Source of the DNA: Candidatus Competibacteraceae bacterium
GTDB taxonomy: Bacteria > Pseudomonadota > Gammaproteobacteria > Competibacterales > Competibacteraceae
Direction: 5' to 3'
Length of the DNA stretch: 64,000 bases
NCBI GenBank assembly: GCA_016699715.1
Contig: CP065007.1
Location: forward strand, 186,001 to 250,000
Positions within the stretch are counted from its first letter, which is position 1. The number at the start of each line of letters is the position of its first letter. The notes below the pieces were generated by a model, which saw only the letters and a list, made by a program, of their open reading frames with translations, was not told where the DNA came from and made no database searches. Positions 56,019 to 64,000 of the stretch are shown in pieces. The translations under genes were made by a program, and so were the position numbers.

Positions 56019-56090
56019 ATCGCGGATTGCAGCCGTTGAAGGCTTGCCTACACTTGAATAATTCCCCATTCACCATTTGAGGAGAAGGTC

Positions 56091-57068
56091 ATGCCCAAAG
56101 CCATCCGCATCCATGAATACGGCGGTCCCGAAGTGCTGCGCTGGGAAGAGGTGGAGGTGGGGGAGCCCGGGCCGGGCCAGCTTCGGGTGCGCCACGGCGC
56201 CGTCGGCCTCAACTATATCGACGTCTATCACCGCACCGGCCTGTATCCCTTGCCGTCGCTGCCCTGGACGCTGGGCATGGAAGGCGCGGGGCAAGTGGAG
56301 GCGGTGGGCGAGGGGGTGAGCGAATTCAAGGCCGGCGACCGGATCGCCTATGCCAGCCCGCCGGTCGGCGCCTACGCCGAAGTCCGCTTGATGCCGGCCG
56401 ACCGGGTCGTGGCGCTGCCCGACACCATCGACGATCGAACCGCCGCCGCGATGATGCTGCAAGGCATGACCGCGCAGTATCTGCTGCGGCGTACCTACCG
56501 GGTGCAGGCGGGGGATGCCATTTTGCTGCACGCCGCCGCCGGCGGAGTTGGGCTGATCGTCAGTCAGTGGGCGCGACATCTGGGGGCGATTGTGATCGGT
56601 ACGGTGGGCAGCGACGAGAAAGCCGAATTGGCCCGCGCCCACGGATGCCATCACGTCATCGTTTACAGCCGCGAAAATTTCACCGAGCGGGTGCGCGAGA
56701 TCACCGGCGGTCAAGGCGTGGTGGCGGTCTATGACTCGGTCGGTCAGGAGACCTTCATGGGCTCGCTGGACTGTCTGCGCCGGCTGGGCATGATGATCAG
56801 CTTCGGTAACGCCTCGGGACCGGTGCCGCCCTTCGATCCGGGTATTCTGGCCGCCAAGGGTTCGCTGTTCCTGACCCGGCCCAGCCTGATGGCCTACACG
56901 GCTGAGCGCGCGGATTTGCTGGCCAGCGCCGCCGAACTGTTCGAGGTGGTTTCCAGCGGGGCGGTCAGGATCGAAGTGCGGCAGACCTATCTGCTGGCCG
57001 AAACCGCCGCCGCGCATCGCGATCTGGAAGCACGCAAGACCACCGGCTCCACCGTGCTGCTGCCTTGA
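56091..57068 (+). CDS. NADPH:quinone oxidoreductase (Qor-type)
   Basis: This 325-residue zinc-free MDR enzyme has the family N-terminus (AIRIHEYGGPEVLRWEEVEV), NYIDVYHRTGLYPLPSLPWTLGMEGAG, and the nucleotide-binding motif HAAAGGVGLIVSQWARHLGA. It reduces quinones with NADPH by one or two electrons. The ATG at 56091 has GAGGAGAAGG upstream. It lies 49 bases before the thiamine operon and 72 bases after purL, and may be read with either. Confidence 0.92.
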   Translation: MPKAIRIHEYGGPEVLRWEEVEVGEPGPGQLRVRHGAVGLNYIDVYHRTGLYPLPSLPWTLGMEGAGQVEAVGEGVSEFKAGDRIAYASPPVGAYAEVRLMPADRVVALPDTIDDRTAAAMMLQGMTAQYLLRRTYRVQAGDAILLHAAAGGVGLIVSQWARHLGAIVIGTVGSDEKAELARAHGCHHVIVYSRENFTERVREITGGQGVVAVYDSVGQETFMGSLDCLRRLGMMISFGNASGPVPPFDPGILAAKGSLFLTRPSLMAYTAERADLLASAAELFEVVSSGAVRIEVRQTYLLAETAAAHRDLEARKTTGSTVLLP

Positions 57069-57116
57069 GACGGCGGCCGTTAATGCGAGTGTCCCCCCAA
57101 GCTTGAAGAGGACGAA

Positions 57117-58199
57117 GTGCATCCATACCACATCGCCGTGATCGGCGCGGGCATTACCGGTCTGACCCATGCCCTGTGCTTGCAGCGCCAGGGGCATCGA
57201 ATCAGCGTTTACGAGCGCGGCGGCGGGCGTCTGGACCATCATTGCAGCCATGTCGGGGCGGGGATGCTGGCTCCGTACTGCGAACTGAGCGAGGCGGAAA
57301 CCGAAATCGCTGGCTGGGGCATCTCGGCCCTCGCGTTGTGGCGGCAAATCGTGCCGACGCTCGCGCAAGCCGTGCACATGAGCTGCGAGGGCACGCTGGT
57401 GGTCGCGCATCATCGGGACCGGGCGGGCATGCAACATCTGGCCGAGCGGGTCGAGCACGCCGGCTTCGGCGCGCATCTGCAATGGTTGCGGCGCGACGAG
57501 TTGCGCGAGTTGGAACCCGAACTGGAAGGCCGCTTCGGCGAAGGGCTATACCTTTCCCCCGAAGGCGAGATCGACCCGCGTTCCTTGCTGCCCGCCCTGG
57601 TCGCGACGCTGCGTCGGGATGGCGCGAGAGTGGAATTCATGACCGAGGTTGAAGACTTGGCGCCGGGAGAGATCACCGTGCTGGGCGAACGCCGTGGCTT
57701 CGACTGGGTGCTGGATTGCCGGGGATTGGCGGCCAGTGACCAGATGACGGATTTGCGGGGGGTTCGGGGTGAAATTTTGACTCTGCGTACCAGCGAGGTT
57801 CGCCTGCGCCGCCCGATCCGCATGATGCACCCTCGTTATCCGCTGTATATCGTGCCGCGTCCCGGAGATCGTTTCGTGGTCGGGGCGACCAGCATCGAAA
57901 GCGACTCGTTGCGGCCAGCGACCGTCCGTTCCGCCCTGGAGCTGCTTTCGGCGGCTTACGCCTTGCATCCGGCTTTCGCCGAAGCGGAGATCGTGGAGAT
58001 GAATGTCCAGTGCCGACCGACCTTGCCCGATCATTTGCCTCGCATCGTCCAGCAAGATAATTTATTGCGCATCAATGGCTTATACCGGCATGGTTATCTG
58101 CTTGGCCCGCTGGTCGCGGAGACCGTCGCAACCTTCATTTGCGACCAGCGCCGGCCCGCCGAGACGGCGAAGCTTTGGGAGGTGCCCACCCCGCGCTAG
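57117..58199 (+). CDS. thiO: FAD-dependent glycine oxidase ThiO-like
   Basis: This 360-residue D-amino-acid-oxidase-family protein has an N-terminal FAD motif (IAVIGAGITGLTHALCLQRQGH) and the late LYRHGYLLGPLVAETVA. Residues around VGAGMLAPYCEL match ThiO, which makes dehydroglycine for the thiazole of thiamine in aerobic bacteria. It starts with a GTG at 57117 after AAGAGGACGAA. It heads a run thiO-thiS-thiG-thiE. No TPP riboswitch is seen in the 48 bases upstream. Confidence 0.9.
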   Translation: MHPYHIAVIGAGITGLTHALCLQRQGHRISVYERGGGRLDHHCSHVGAGMLAPYCELSEAETEIAGWGISALALWRQIVPTLAQAVHMSCEGTLVVAHHRDRAGMQHLAERVEHAGFGAHLQWLRRDELRELEPELEGRFGEGLYLSPEGEIDPRSLLPALVATLRRDGARVEFMTEVEDLAPGEITVLGERRGFDWVLDCRGLAASDQMTDLRGVRGEILTLRTSEVRLRRPIRMMHPRYPLYIVPRPGDRFVVGATSIESDSLRPATVRSALELLSAAYALHPAFAEAEIVEMNVQCRPTLPDHLPRIVQQDNLLRINGLYRHGYLLGPLVAETVATFICDQRRPAETAKLWEVPTPR

Positions 58200-58245
58200 A
58201 ATGCCCACCGTTACGGTAACCCGAGAATACGTGTTGAGGTCGTGC

Positions 58246-58446
58246 ATGATCATCGAAGTCAATGGAGAGAAGAAAACCTTGGAAAGCCCCCGTTCACTGG
58301 CGGAAGCCATCCATGATTTGGGCTACGAAGACGCGCGGATCGCGGTGGCGCGCAACGATGAATTCGTGCCGCGTGGCGACTACACCACCCGTCAGCTTCA
58401 GGACGGCGATCGTCTGGAAATCGTATCTCCGATGCAGGGGGGTTAG
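58246..58446 (+). CDS. thiS: Sulfur carrier protein ThiS
   Basis: This 66-residue ubiquitin-fold protein has the family sequence IIEVNGEKKTLESPRSLAEAI and ends in PMQGG. The C-terminal Gly-Gly is adenylated and carries the thiocarboxylate sulfur for thiazole synthesis. GAGG lies just before the ATG at 58246. It sits between thiO and thiG, spaced by 2 bases from thiG. Confidence 0.94.
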   Translation: MIIEVNGEKKTLESPRSLAEAIHDLGYEDARIAVARNDEFVPRGDYTTRQLQDGDRLEIVSPMQGG

Positions 58447-58448
58447 CG

Positions 58449-59249
58449 GTGGTCGATTCGAACCCATCGATCTGGGAAATTGGGGGCCGCCAGTTGCGTT
58501 CGCGGCTGTTGCTGGGGACCGCCCGCTATCCGTCGCTGGCGGTGCTGCAACAGGCTATCGCCGCCTCGGGCGCCGAGATCGTGACCGTCTCGCTGCGGCG
58601 GGAGTCAGCGACCGAACGGGCTGGAAACCGCTTCTGGTCCACGATCAAGGAGATGGGGGTACAGGTCCTGCCGAATACCGCCGGTTGCAAGACCGTGAAG
58701 GAAGCCGTGACCACCGCCGAGATGGGGCGGGAAATTTTCGAGACGGCGTGGCTGAAGCTGGAAGTGATCGGCGACGATTACACCTTGCAACCGCACCCGT
58801 TCCTGCTGGTCGAGGCGGCGGAAGAACTGTGCCGACGGGGTTTTCAGGTTTTTCCGTACACCACTGAAGACATGGTGGTGGCGGAGCGGCTGATTCAGGC
58901 TGGCTGCTCGATCCTGATGCCGTGGGGCGCGCCGATCGGTTCGGGGCAAGGATTGAACAACCCCTATGCGCTGCGGACCTTGCGCGCCCGTTACCCGGAT
59001 ATCGCGCTGATCGTGGATGCCGGCATCGGCAAACCGTCCCACGCCATCGCGGCGATGGAAATGGGCTTCGACGGCGTACTGGTCAACACCGCCGTTGCCC
59101 GCGCGACCGATCCGGTCCAGATGGGGCGCGCTTTCGGTCTGGCCGTCGAATCCGGACGGTTGGCTTACCTCGCCGGCGCGATGCCGGTTCAGGAAATGGC
59201 TGAACCGAGCACACCCGTCACCGGAACGCCGTTCTGGCACCAGTCATAG
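58449..59249 (+). CDS. thiG: Thiazole synthase
   Basis: This 266-residue TIM-barrel enzyme condenses 1-deoxyxylulose 5-phosphate, dehydroglycine and ThiS thiocarboxylate into the thiazole phosphate. Visible family marks are SRLLLGTARYPS, TVSLRRE, LPNTAGCKTVKEAV, the lysine-containing WLKLEVIGD that forms the imine, MPWGAPIGSGQGLNNPYALRT and GIGKPSHAIAAMEMGFDGVLVNTAVARA. The start is a GTG at 58449, two bases after thiS. Confidence 0.95.
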   Translation: MVDSNPSIWEIGGRQLRSRLLLGTARYPSLAVLQQAIAASGAEIVTVSLRRESATERAGNRFWSTIKEMGVQVLPNTAGCKTVKEAVTTAEMGREIFETAWLKLEVIGDDYTLQPHPFLLVEAAEELCRRGFQVFPYTTEDMVVAERLIQAGCSILMPWGAPIGSGQGLNNPYALRTLRARYPDIALIVDAGIGKPSHAIAAMEMGFDGVLVNTAVARATDPVQMGRAFGLAVESGRLAYLAGAMPVQEMAEPSTPVTGTPFWHQS

Positions 59250-59260
59250 GAATACATTTG

Positions 59261-59884
59261 ATGAAGACTGCCAGTAGCCATGGTTTTTATCCCGTGGTGG
59301 ACGACGTAAGTTGGGTGCGCCGCTTCCTGCCGCTGGGCGTGCGGACGATCCAGCTTCGAATCAAGGGGCGGCCCGAAACGGAGGTGCGTCGTCAAATCCG
59401 CGAAGCCTTGGCCATCGCCGCCGATTACGACGACTGCCAGATGATCGTCAACGACTACTGGCGGGAAGCCATTCAGGAAGGCGCGGCATGGCTGCATCTG
59501 GGGCAGGAAGATTGGGCGGGTGCCGACCGCGTAGCGATCCGGGCGGCCGGGATCAAGCTGGGGATCAGCACCCACAGTCCCGAAGAACTGGCGAACGCCC
59601 TGGACGCCAAGCCCGATTACGTCGCCTTGGGGCCGATTTACGAGACGACCTTGAAAAAGATGCCCTGGTCCCCGCAAGGACTCGAGCGCATCGGCGAATG
59701 GAAAACCCGTCTTAGTGGTCCGCTGGTCGCCATCGGCGGGATCAGCTTGGAACGGGCGCCGGCGGTGCTGGCGGCGGGGGCGGACGCCATCGCGGTCGTC
59801 TCCGACGTGCTGCGCGCCCCAGACCCGGACGGGCGGGTCCGTGCCTGGCTGAATCTCTTCCGCGCCGCCGCGGCCCGCGCATAG
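59261..59884 (+). CDS. thiE: Thiamine-phosphate synthase
   Basis: This 207-residue TIM-barrel enzyme joins the thiazole and pyrimidine phosphates to thiamine phosphate. Conserved elements include FYPVVDDVSWVRRFLPLGVRTIQLRIKG, WLHLGQEDW, LGISTHSPEEL, YVALGPIYETTLKK and IGGISLERAPAVLAAGADAIAVVSDVL. The ATG at 59261 has AGGAAT upstream, 11 bases after thiG. It shares the operon with thiO, thiS and thiG. Confidence 0.93.
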   Translation: MKTASSHGFYPVVDDVSWVRRFLPLGVRTIQLRIKGRPETEVRRQIREALAIAADYDDCQMIVNDYWREAIQEGAAWLHLGQEDWAGADRVAIRAAGIKLGISTHSPEELANALDAKPDYVALGPIYETTLKKMPWSPQGLERIGEWKTRLSGPLVAIGGISLERAPAVLAAGADAIAVVSDVLRAPDPDGRVRAWLNLFRAAAARA

Positions 59885-59916
59885 CTTTCGAAAAAACCGC
59901 ATAGAGACGCTTCGGG

Positions 59917-61164
59917 ATGTCCAACCCTCTCCATCAGTCCCCAGACGCAACAAGCGCGCTCGGTATCGAAGAGCAACTGCGCTACGCCCGGCATCTGATT
60001 TTGCCCGAGATCGGGCTTGACGGTCAGCGGAAATTGCGACAGGCGAGCGTGCTGGTGATCGGCGCCGGCGGCTTGGGCGCGCCGGCCTTGCTGTACTTGG
60101 CCGCGGCCGGGGTCGGCCGTTTGGGTATCATCGATCCCGATCAGGTCGAGCTGAGTAATCTTCAGCGGCAGGTTTTGTATGACACGGCAGGTTGCGGCGC
60201 GGCCAAGGTCGAGCAAGCCCGCGCCCGTCTGCTTGCGCTCAACCCGCATCTCCAGATCGAGGTTTACCCCGAGGCTTTCAATCTGGCCAACGCCGCGCGC
60301 CTGGTCGATGCGTATGACCTGCTGATCGAAGGCTCTGATCGATTCGTCACCAAATACCTGGTGAACGACGCCTGCGTACTGGCGGGCAAGCCCTATGTCG
60401 GCGCCAGTATCCGCGCGTTTTCGGGGATGCTCGCGGTCTACGCCGCGCCGGGGGGGCCTTGCTATCGTTGTCTTTTTCCAGAAATGCCGGACCCCGAAAC
60501 GGTACCGTCCTGCGCCCAAGCGGGTGTGCTGGGGACGGTGCCCGGCCTGTTCGGAACCTTGCAGGCCCACGAGGCGCTCAAGTTGATTCTGGGGATCGGA
60601 GAGCCGTTGATCGGCGCGCTGCTCACGGTCGATTTGCTGACGATGCGCTTTCAAAAACCGCGATTGCCTCGTGATCCGAGTTGCCCGGTTTGCGGCGGGG
60701 CGCCCACGATCCGCGCGCTCACCGAGACCGAATGGGTTTGCGCCAATACTTCGGAACTTCAGGCGGATGAGAGGCCCGCGACGGAGCAGGCCATGTCCAT
60801 CGACGAGTTGCCCTGGCTTAGCTTGGAGGCTGGTCGGCGGTGTCCCGTATTACGCTGGATCGATGTCCGCACCGAAGCCGAGTTTGCCGCCGGGCATATT
60901 CCAGGGGCCGAACACGCACCGCTGGAGCGGATCGAGAGCCTACCCGCGCGGGTGGGGCCAAACGACGATCTTTTGCTCTACTGCCAGCGGGGTGAACGGG
61001 CCGTGCGAGCCTATCAGCTGCTCAAGGAGCAGTTGCAAGGGCGGCTTTCGCTGCTGCAAGGCGGGTATGAGGGGTGGCTGCGCGGCGGGCTGGCGGAAAC
61101 CGCCAATGGTTTCGCGGACGGTGGCATGGAGCCACCGTCCTTGGCGGTGATCGAACGTTCATGA
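59917..61164 (+). CDS. MoeB/ThiF-type adenylyltransferase fused to a rhodanese domain
   Basis: This 415-residue protein has an N-terminal E1-like domain: YARHLILPEIGLDGQRKL, the ATP-binding GAGGLGAPALLYLAAAGVGRLGIID and zinc cysteines (CYRCLFPE and CPVCGG). From about residue 300 it has a rhodanese domain whose active-site loop is YCQRGERAVRAY with Cys in place. It would adenylate a ThiS or MoaD C-terminus and transfer persulfide sulfur. Its place after thiE suggests ThiS activation, but MoeB-type use for MoaD cannot be excluded. Confidence 0.9.
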   Translation: MSNPLHQSPDATSALGIEEQLRYARHLILPEIGLDGQRKLRQASVLVIGAGGLGAPALLYLAAAGVGRLGIIDPDQVELSNLQRQVLYDTAGCGAAKVEQARARLLALNPHLQIEVYPEAFNLANAARLVDAYDLLIEGSDRFVTKYLVNDACVLAGKPYVGASIRAFSGMLAVYAAPGGPCYRCLFPEMPDPETVPSCAQAGVLGTVPGLFGTLQAHEALKLILGIGEPLIGALLTVDLLTMRFQKPRLPRDPSCPVCGGAPTIRALTETEWVCANTSELQADERPATEQAMSIDELPWLSLEAGRRCPVLRWIDVRTEAEFAAGHIPGAEHAPLERIESLPARVGPNDDLLLYCQRGERAVRAYQLLKEQLQGRLSLLQGGYEGWLRGGLAETANGFADGGMEPPSLAVIERS

Positions 61165-61180
61165 GCCGTTTGCGTTCCGT

Positions 61181-62161
61181 TTAGCCTTCTGCCGTGCCAG
61201 GATGTCCTTGACCAAAGCGGGTTGGACCGTGCGCGGTGCCTTCCATCAGCGCCTTGACGTGAGTCGCCACGCTGGCGGCCAGCGCCGATAGGTTGTAGCC
61301 ACCCTCCAACACCGATACCACTCGACTTTCGCAACAGTCGGCCGCGACCGTCAGAATCTCTCGGGTCAGCCACTCGTAGTCATCCTCGTTGAAATTGAGT
61401 TCGGCCAGCGGGTCCAGGTAATGGGCGTCGAAGCCGGCCGAAATCAGAATCAATTCCGGTTGGAACCGCCGTAGCGCGGGTTCGATGTCCTGATGCCAAG
61501 CGTGGCGGAGGTCGGCCGAGCCACTCTCGGCCAGCAATGGGACGTTGACGATATTGCCGACCCCGCGTTCTTCGCGGAGGCCGGTGCCGGGGTAGATGTA
61601 AGCCTGATGAGTGGAGGCGTACAGGTAGCCGGGGTCATGCTCGAACGCCGCTTGGGTGCCGTTACCGTGGTGCACGTCGAAGTCGATCACCGCCACCCGT
61701 TCCAGATCGTAAACGGCGCGGGCGTGGGCGGCGCCGATGGCGGCGTTGTTGAACAGGCAAAACCCCATGGCCTGTGCCGGTTTGGCGTGGTGGCCGGGCG
61801 GCCGGATGGCGCAGAAGGCGTTGTTGGCTTCCTGTCGCAGCACGGCATCCACCGCCGCGCAGACCGCGCCCGCCGCCCGTAGGGCGGCCTCTCCCGAGCG
61901 CGGCGAAACAACGGTGTCCCCGTCGATGGCGTAATGTTTGTGTTTGGGAATCCGGGCGAGGATACGCTCGACGTGGCTTTGGCTGTGGATGCGGGTGAGT
62001 TGCTCGCGCGTGGCCTCGGGTGGGTCGCGCCACTCCAGCGCCGCGAACGGGGCGGCGCCGAGAGCGTTGAGGATGGCGGTCAGTCGGGCCGCGCACTCCG
62101 GGTGGCCGAAACCGGTGTCGTGTTCCTGGCAAGCCGAATGAGTGTAGAGCAGAGTGGTCAT
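61181..62161 (-). CDS. Histone-deacetylase-family metal hydrolase
   Basis: This 326-residue protein belongs to the class II HDAC/acetoin-utilisation/acetylpolyamine amidohydrolase superfamily. The zinc and catalytic residues are visible in AIRPPGHHAKP, VAVIDFDVHHGNGTQAAF, ISAGFDAHYLDPLAEL and VSVLEGGYNLSALA. The likely activity is deacetylation of a small molecule or protein lysine; the substrate is unknown. The gene starts inside the stop of a CBS-domain gene (ATGA overlap), so the two are co-translated. Confidence 0.92.
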   Translation of the reverse strand: MTTLLYTHSACQEHDTGFGHPECAARLTAILNALGAAPFAALEWRDPPEATREQLTRIHSQSHVERILARIPKHKHYAIDGDTVVSPRSGEAALRAAGAVCAAVDAVLRQEANNAFCAIRPPGHHAKPAQAMGFCLFNNAAIGAAHARAVYDLERVAVIDFDVHHGNGTQAAFEHDPGYLYASTHQAYIYPGTGLREERGVGNIVNVPLLAESGSADLRHAWHQDIEPALRRFQPELILISAGFDAHYLDPLAELNFNEDDYEWLTREILTVAADCCESRVVSVLEGGYNLSALAASVATHVKALMEGTAHGPTRFGQGHPGTAEG

Positions 62162-62619
62162 GGCGCTGGGTCCTCGTGAGCAGATGCCTCGCGTTTGGTT
62201 GTGGCGCGGCGCAGCGCTTTCAGAACATCCTGGCGGGAGATGATCCCGACCAATCGATTGCCTTCCTCGACCACCGGCAGGCTCTTGGTGCGGATTTCCA
62301 CCAGTTTTTGCAGCAGTCGGCTGAGCGGCAATTGTGGAGCGACGGTGACCGGCTCGCGAGTCATCACCGTTTCGACGGTCTGCTCCATGATGTCGTCGTA
62401 ATGTGGGACCAGGGTGTGAGCGTCGAAACGAAACGCATTCAGTAAGTCGAACTTGGTTAGCATGCCGAGCAAGTCGCGCTGGCTGTCCACCACCGGCACG
62501 CCGTTGAAGTCGTGGGTTTCGAATAATTCCTCGGCCTCGCGCAGTTTGGCTTTTGGACTGATGGCGATGGGGTCGACAGTCATTACGTCGCGAATTTGAT
62601 ATTGCAGAAATTCGTACAT
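62158..62619 (-). CDS. CBS-domain pair protein
   Basis: This 153-residue protein consists of two CBS domains. The first is IRDVMTVDPIAISPKAKLREAEELFETHDFNGVPVVD. The second starts at VMTREPVTVAPQLPLSRLL and includes LPVVEEGNRLVGIISRQDVLKAL. CBS pairs bind adenine nucleotides and regulate partner activity. It is encoded directly upstream of the HDAC-like hydrolase, with a 4-base overlap, which hints that it senses nucleotides for that pathway. Confidence 0.9.
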   Translation of the reverse strand: MYEFLQYQIRDVMTVDPIAISPKAKLREAEELFETHDFNGVPVVDSQRDLLGMLTKFDLLNAFRFDAHTLVPHYDDIMEQTVETVMTREPVTVAPQLPLSRLLQKLVEIRTKSLPVVEEGNRLVGIISRQDVLKALRRATTKREASAHEDPAP

Positions 62620-62720
62620 CGGTGGCGGTCCTTTACAGAGTCGTGGCGTTTCGCGCCCGAAAATTTTGTCACGGTGGATAGGTCTTGGGGAAACCGCGAT
62701 TAATGCGGGCGGATGTCACT

Positions 62721-63752
62721 TTACGCCCTTGTCGTCGATCCTGCATCGTGGCTAGGAATCACGTCCGCGATTTGAGTCTCTCGGTCGGCTTCCGCCACCC
62801 GTTCCAGTGCTGCTTCCACCACCTCCACCCCCGCTCCGTGCCGCCAGGCCCGTTCGCTCAAGACGCGTCGCCAGGCCCGTGCGCCCGGCAGGCCCTGAAA
62901 CAATCCGAGGATAGGTCGGGTCATGCAGTGCAGCGGCGTTCCCGCCCGGAGTCGTTCCGCCAGATAGGGTAGCAATGCCCGAACCACCTGATGACGGTTC
63001 GGTGGCGGCGCGCTCGAACCGAAAAACCGTCGATCCAGCTCGGCCAGCAGGTAAGGGTTCTCGTAAGCCGCGCGGCCGATCATTATGCCGTCCACTCGCC
63101 GCAACTGTTCCGTCACCTGTTGCAGTGTGGTCAGCCCGCCGTTAAGTACGATGATCAATCCGGGGAAATCCTGCTTGAGTTGATGCACAATCTCATAACG
63201 CAGCGGCGGAATTTCCCGGTTTTCCTTCGGACTTAAGCCGCTCAACCAGGCTTTGCGGGCGTGAACGATGAATACCGTACACCCACTCGCCGCGACCCGG
63301 CGCACGAAATCCGCCAGTTCCTGGTAGGAATCCCGCTGGTCGATCCCGATGCGGGTTTTGACCGTCACCGGTAGATCCGTCGCCGCCCGCATCGCCGCCA
63401 CGCACTCCGCCACCAGATCCGGTTCCGCCATCAGACAGGCGCCGAACCGGCCCGATTGAACCCGATCGCTGGGGCAGCCGACGTTGAGATTGATCTCGTC
63501 GTAGCCCCAGTCGGCGGCGATGCGGGCGCAGCGGGCCAGTTCGGCGGGGTCGCTGCCGCCCAGTTGCAGGGCCAGCGGATGTTCGATTGGATCATGGACC
63601 AGCAGTCGTTCCCGATCGCCGCGCAGTATCGCCCCAGTCGTGACCATTTCGGTGTAAAGCAGGGTATGGCGACTCAATAATCGCAGGAAATACCGGTAGT
63701 GCCGGTCGGTCCAGTTCAACATCGGTGCGACGGCGATTAGACGGTCGAGCAT
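62721..63752 (-). CDS. dusA: tRNA-dihydrouridine(20/20a) synthase DusA
   Basis: This 343-residue FMN enzyme reduces uridines 20 and 20a in the tRNA D loop. Characteristic sequences are IAVAPMLNWTDRHYRYFLRL, YTEMVTTGAI, LQLGGSDP, INLNVGCPSDRVQSGRFGACLM with the catalytic Cys, VHARKAWLSGLSPKENREIPPLRYE and DGIMIGRAAYENPYLL. These mark DusA rather than DusB or DusC. The length is normal. It is followed by pyrD on the same strand. Confidence 0.96.
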   Translation of the reverse strand: MLDRLIAVAPMLNWTDRHYRYFLRLLSRHTLLYTEMVTTGAILRGDRERLLVHDPIEHPLALQLGGSDPAELARCARIAADWGYDEINLNVGCPSDRVQSGRFGACLMAEPDLVAECVAAMRAATDLPVTVKTRIGIDQRDSYQELADFVRRVAASGCTVFIVHARKAWLSGLSPKENREIPPLRYEIVHQLKQDFPGLIIVLNGGLTTLQQVTEQLRRVDGIMIGRAAYENPYLLAELDRRFFGSSAPPPNRHQVVRALLPYLAERLRAGTPLHCMTRPILGLFQGLPGARAWRRVLSERAWRHGAGVEVVEAALERVAEADRETQIADVIPSHDAGSTTRA

Positions 63753-63777
63753 GGTGAGAAAGCGAGCCGAGGAAAAG

Positions 63778-64000
63778 TTAACGCAATGCCAGCACCGCTT
63801 CCCGGATCAGGTCCGGGCCGCGATAGATAAAGCCGGTGTAAATTTGCACCAGACTAGCGCCGGCCTCGATCTTGGCGGCGGCGTCGGCCCCGCTCAGGAT
63901 GCCCCCCACGGCAATGATCGGAATTTCGCCGGCCAGGATATCGGCCAAGCGCCGCACCACCGCGGTTGAGCGCTCCCGCAGCGGCGCGCCGCTCAGGCCG
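63778..64000 (-). CDS. pyrD: Dihydroorotate dehydrogenase (quinone), C-terminal part
   Basis: The minus strand encodes GLSGAPLRERSTAVVRRLA, then IIAVGGILSGADAAAKIEAGASLVQIYTGFIYRGPDLI and ends VLALR. This is the C-terminal third of class II PyrD, the membrane-bound FMN enzyme that oxidises dihydroorotate to orotate in pyrimidine synthesis. The GG-I-x-S-G-x-D-A-x-x-K and L-V-Q-I-Y-T-G motifs bind FMN phosphate. The remainder lies beyond the window edge. It is 25 bases upstream of dusA. Confidence 0.94.
   Translation of the reverse strand, partial: GLSGAPLRERSTAVVRRLADILAGEIPIIAVGGILSGADAAAKIEAGASLVQIYTGFIYRGPDLIREAVLALR

Overview
The window is a piece of a GC-rich gammaproteobacterial chromosome. 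The core genes (rnf, der, parC, tgt, rppH, ptsP, purL, dusA, pyrD, a thiamine operon) are of gammaproteobacterial type. A pyruvate:ferredoxin oxidoreductase, an Rnf complex, a glycogen debranching enzyme and a heavy load of defence and mobile genes would fit a polyphosphate/glycogen-cycling wastewater lineage such as Candidatus Competibacteraceae, but that assignment is inference only. No rRNA, tRNA or CRISPR array was seen.

Layout. 1-1.5 kb: the end of an rnf operon (rnfD tail, rnfG, rnfE). 1.5-5.2 kb: a lower-GC accessory block with hicB and brnT remnants, a nitronate monooxygenase, a HEPN/Toprim-type protein, and two 154-bp structured repeats bounded by integron-like GTTRRRY core sequences. 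An attC-like 82-nt palindrome follows the Toprim gene, so the block looks like integron cassettes without an integrase. 5.2-11.8 kb: an orphan yejE-type permease, der, a DUF2892 protein, asparaginase, an alanine/sodium symporter, crcB and a DUF190 protein. 11.9-15.6 kb: an aguB fragment, an ImmA/IrrE-family gene split by an IS66-family element with a clear 8-bp target duplication, and a Uma2-type nuclease.

15.6-31.9 kb: parC, msrQ, two tandem candidate small RNAs on the minus strand, a quinone-reductase-like gene, a three-gene redox module (GltD-like flavoprotein, nifJ, dihydroorotate-dehydrogenase-like protein), a compact type II restriction-modification pair (MT-A70 methylase and BglII-like nuclease), tgt, a DUF192 protein and a glycogen debranching enzyme. 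32-34 kb: a CPA1 antiporter.

34.1-43 kb is the most unusual part. It holds a decayed diversity-generating retroelement (DGR): a Ser/Thr kinase gene, a secreted formylglycine-generating-enzyme-fold (C-type-lectin) target with a typical 3' variable region and downstream hairpin, an intact avd, and a reverse transcriptase reduced to 69 codons with vapBC directly behind it. The template repeat is not visible. A second, duplicated kinase plus secreted-protein module (kinase frameshifted) lies at 40.2-43 kb, and a miaB 5' remnant and palindromic repeats lie between the two modules.

43.2-64 kb returns to housekeeping: a giant alpha-2-macroglobulin, rppH, ptsP, purL, a quinone reductase, thiO-thiS-thiG-thiE plus a MoeB/ThiF-rhodanese fusion, a class II histone-deacetylase-like hydrolase with a CBS protein, dusA, and the 3' part of pyrD.
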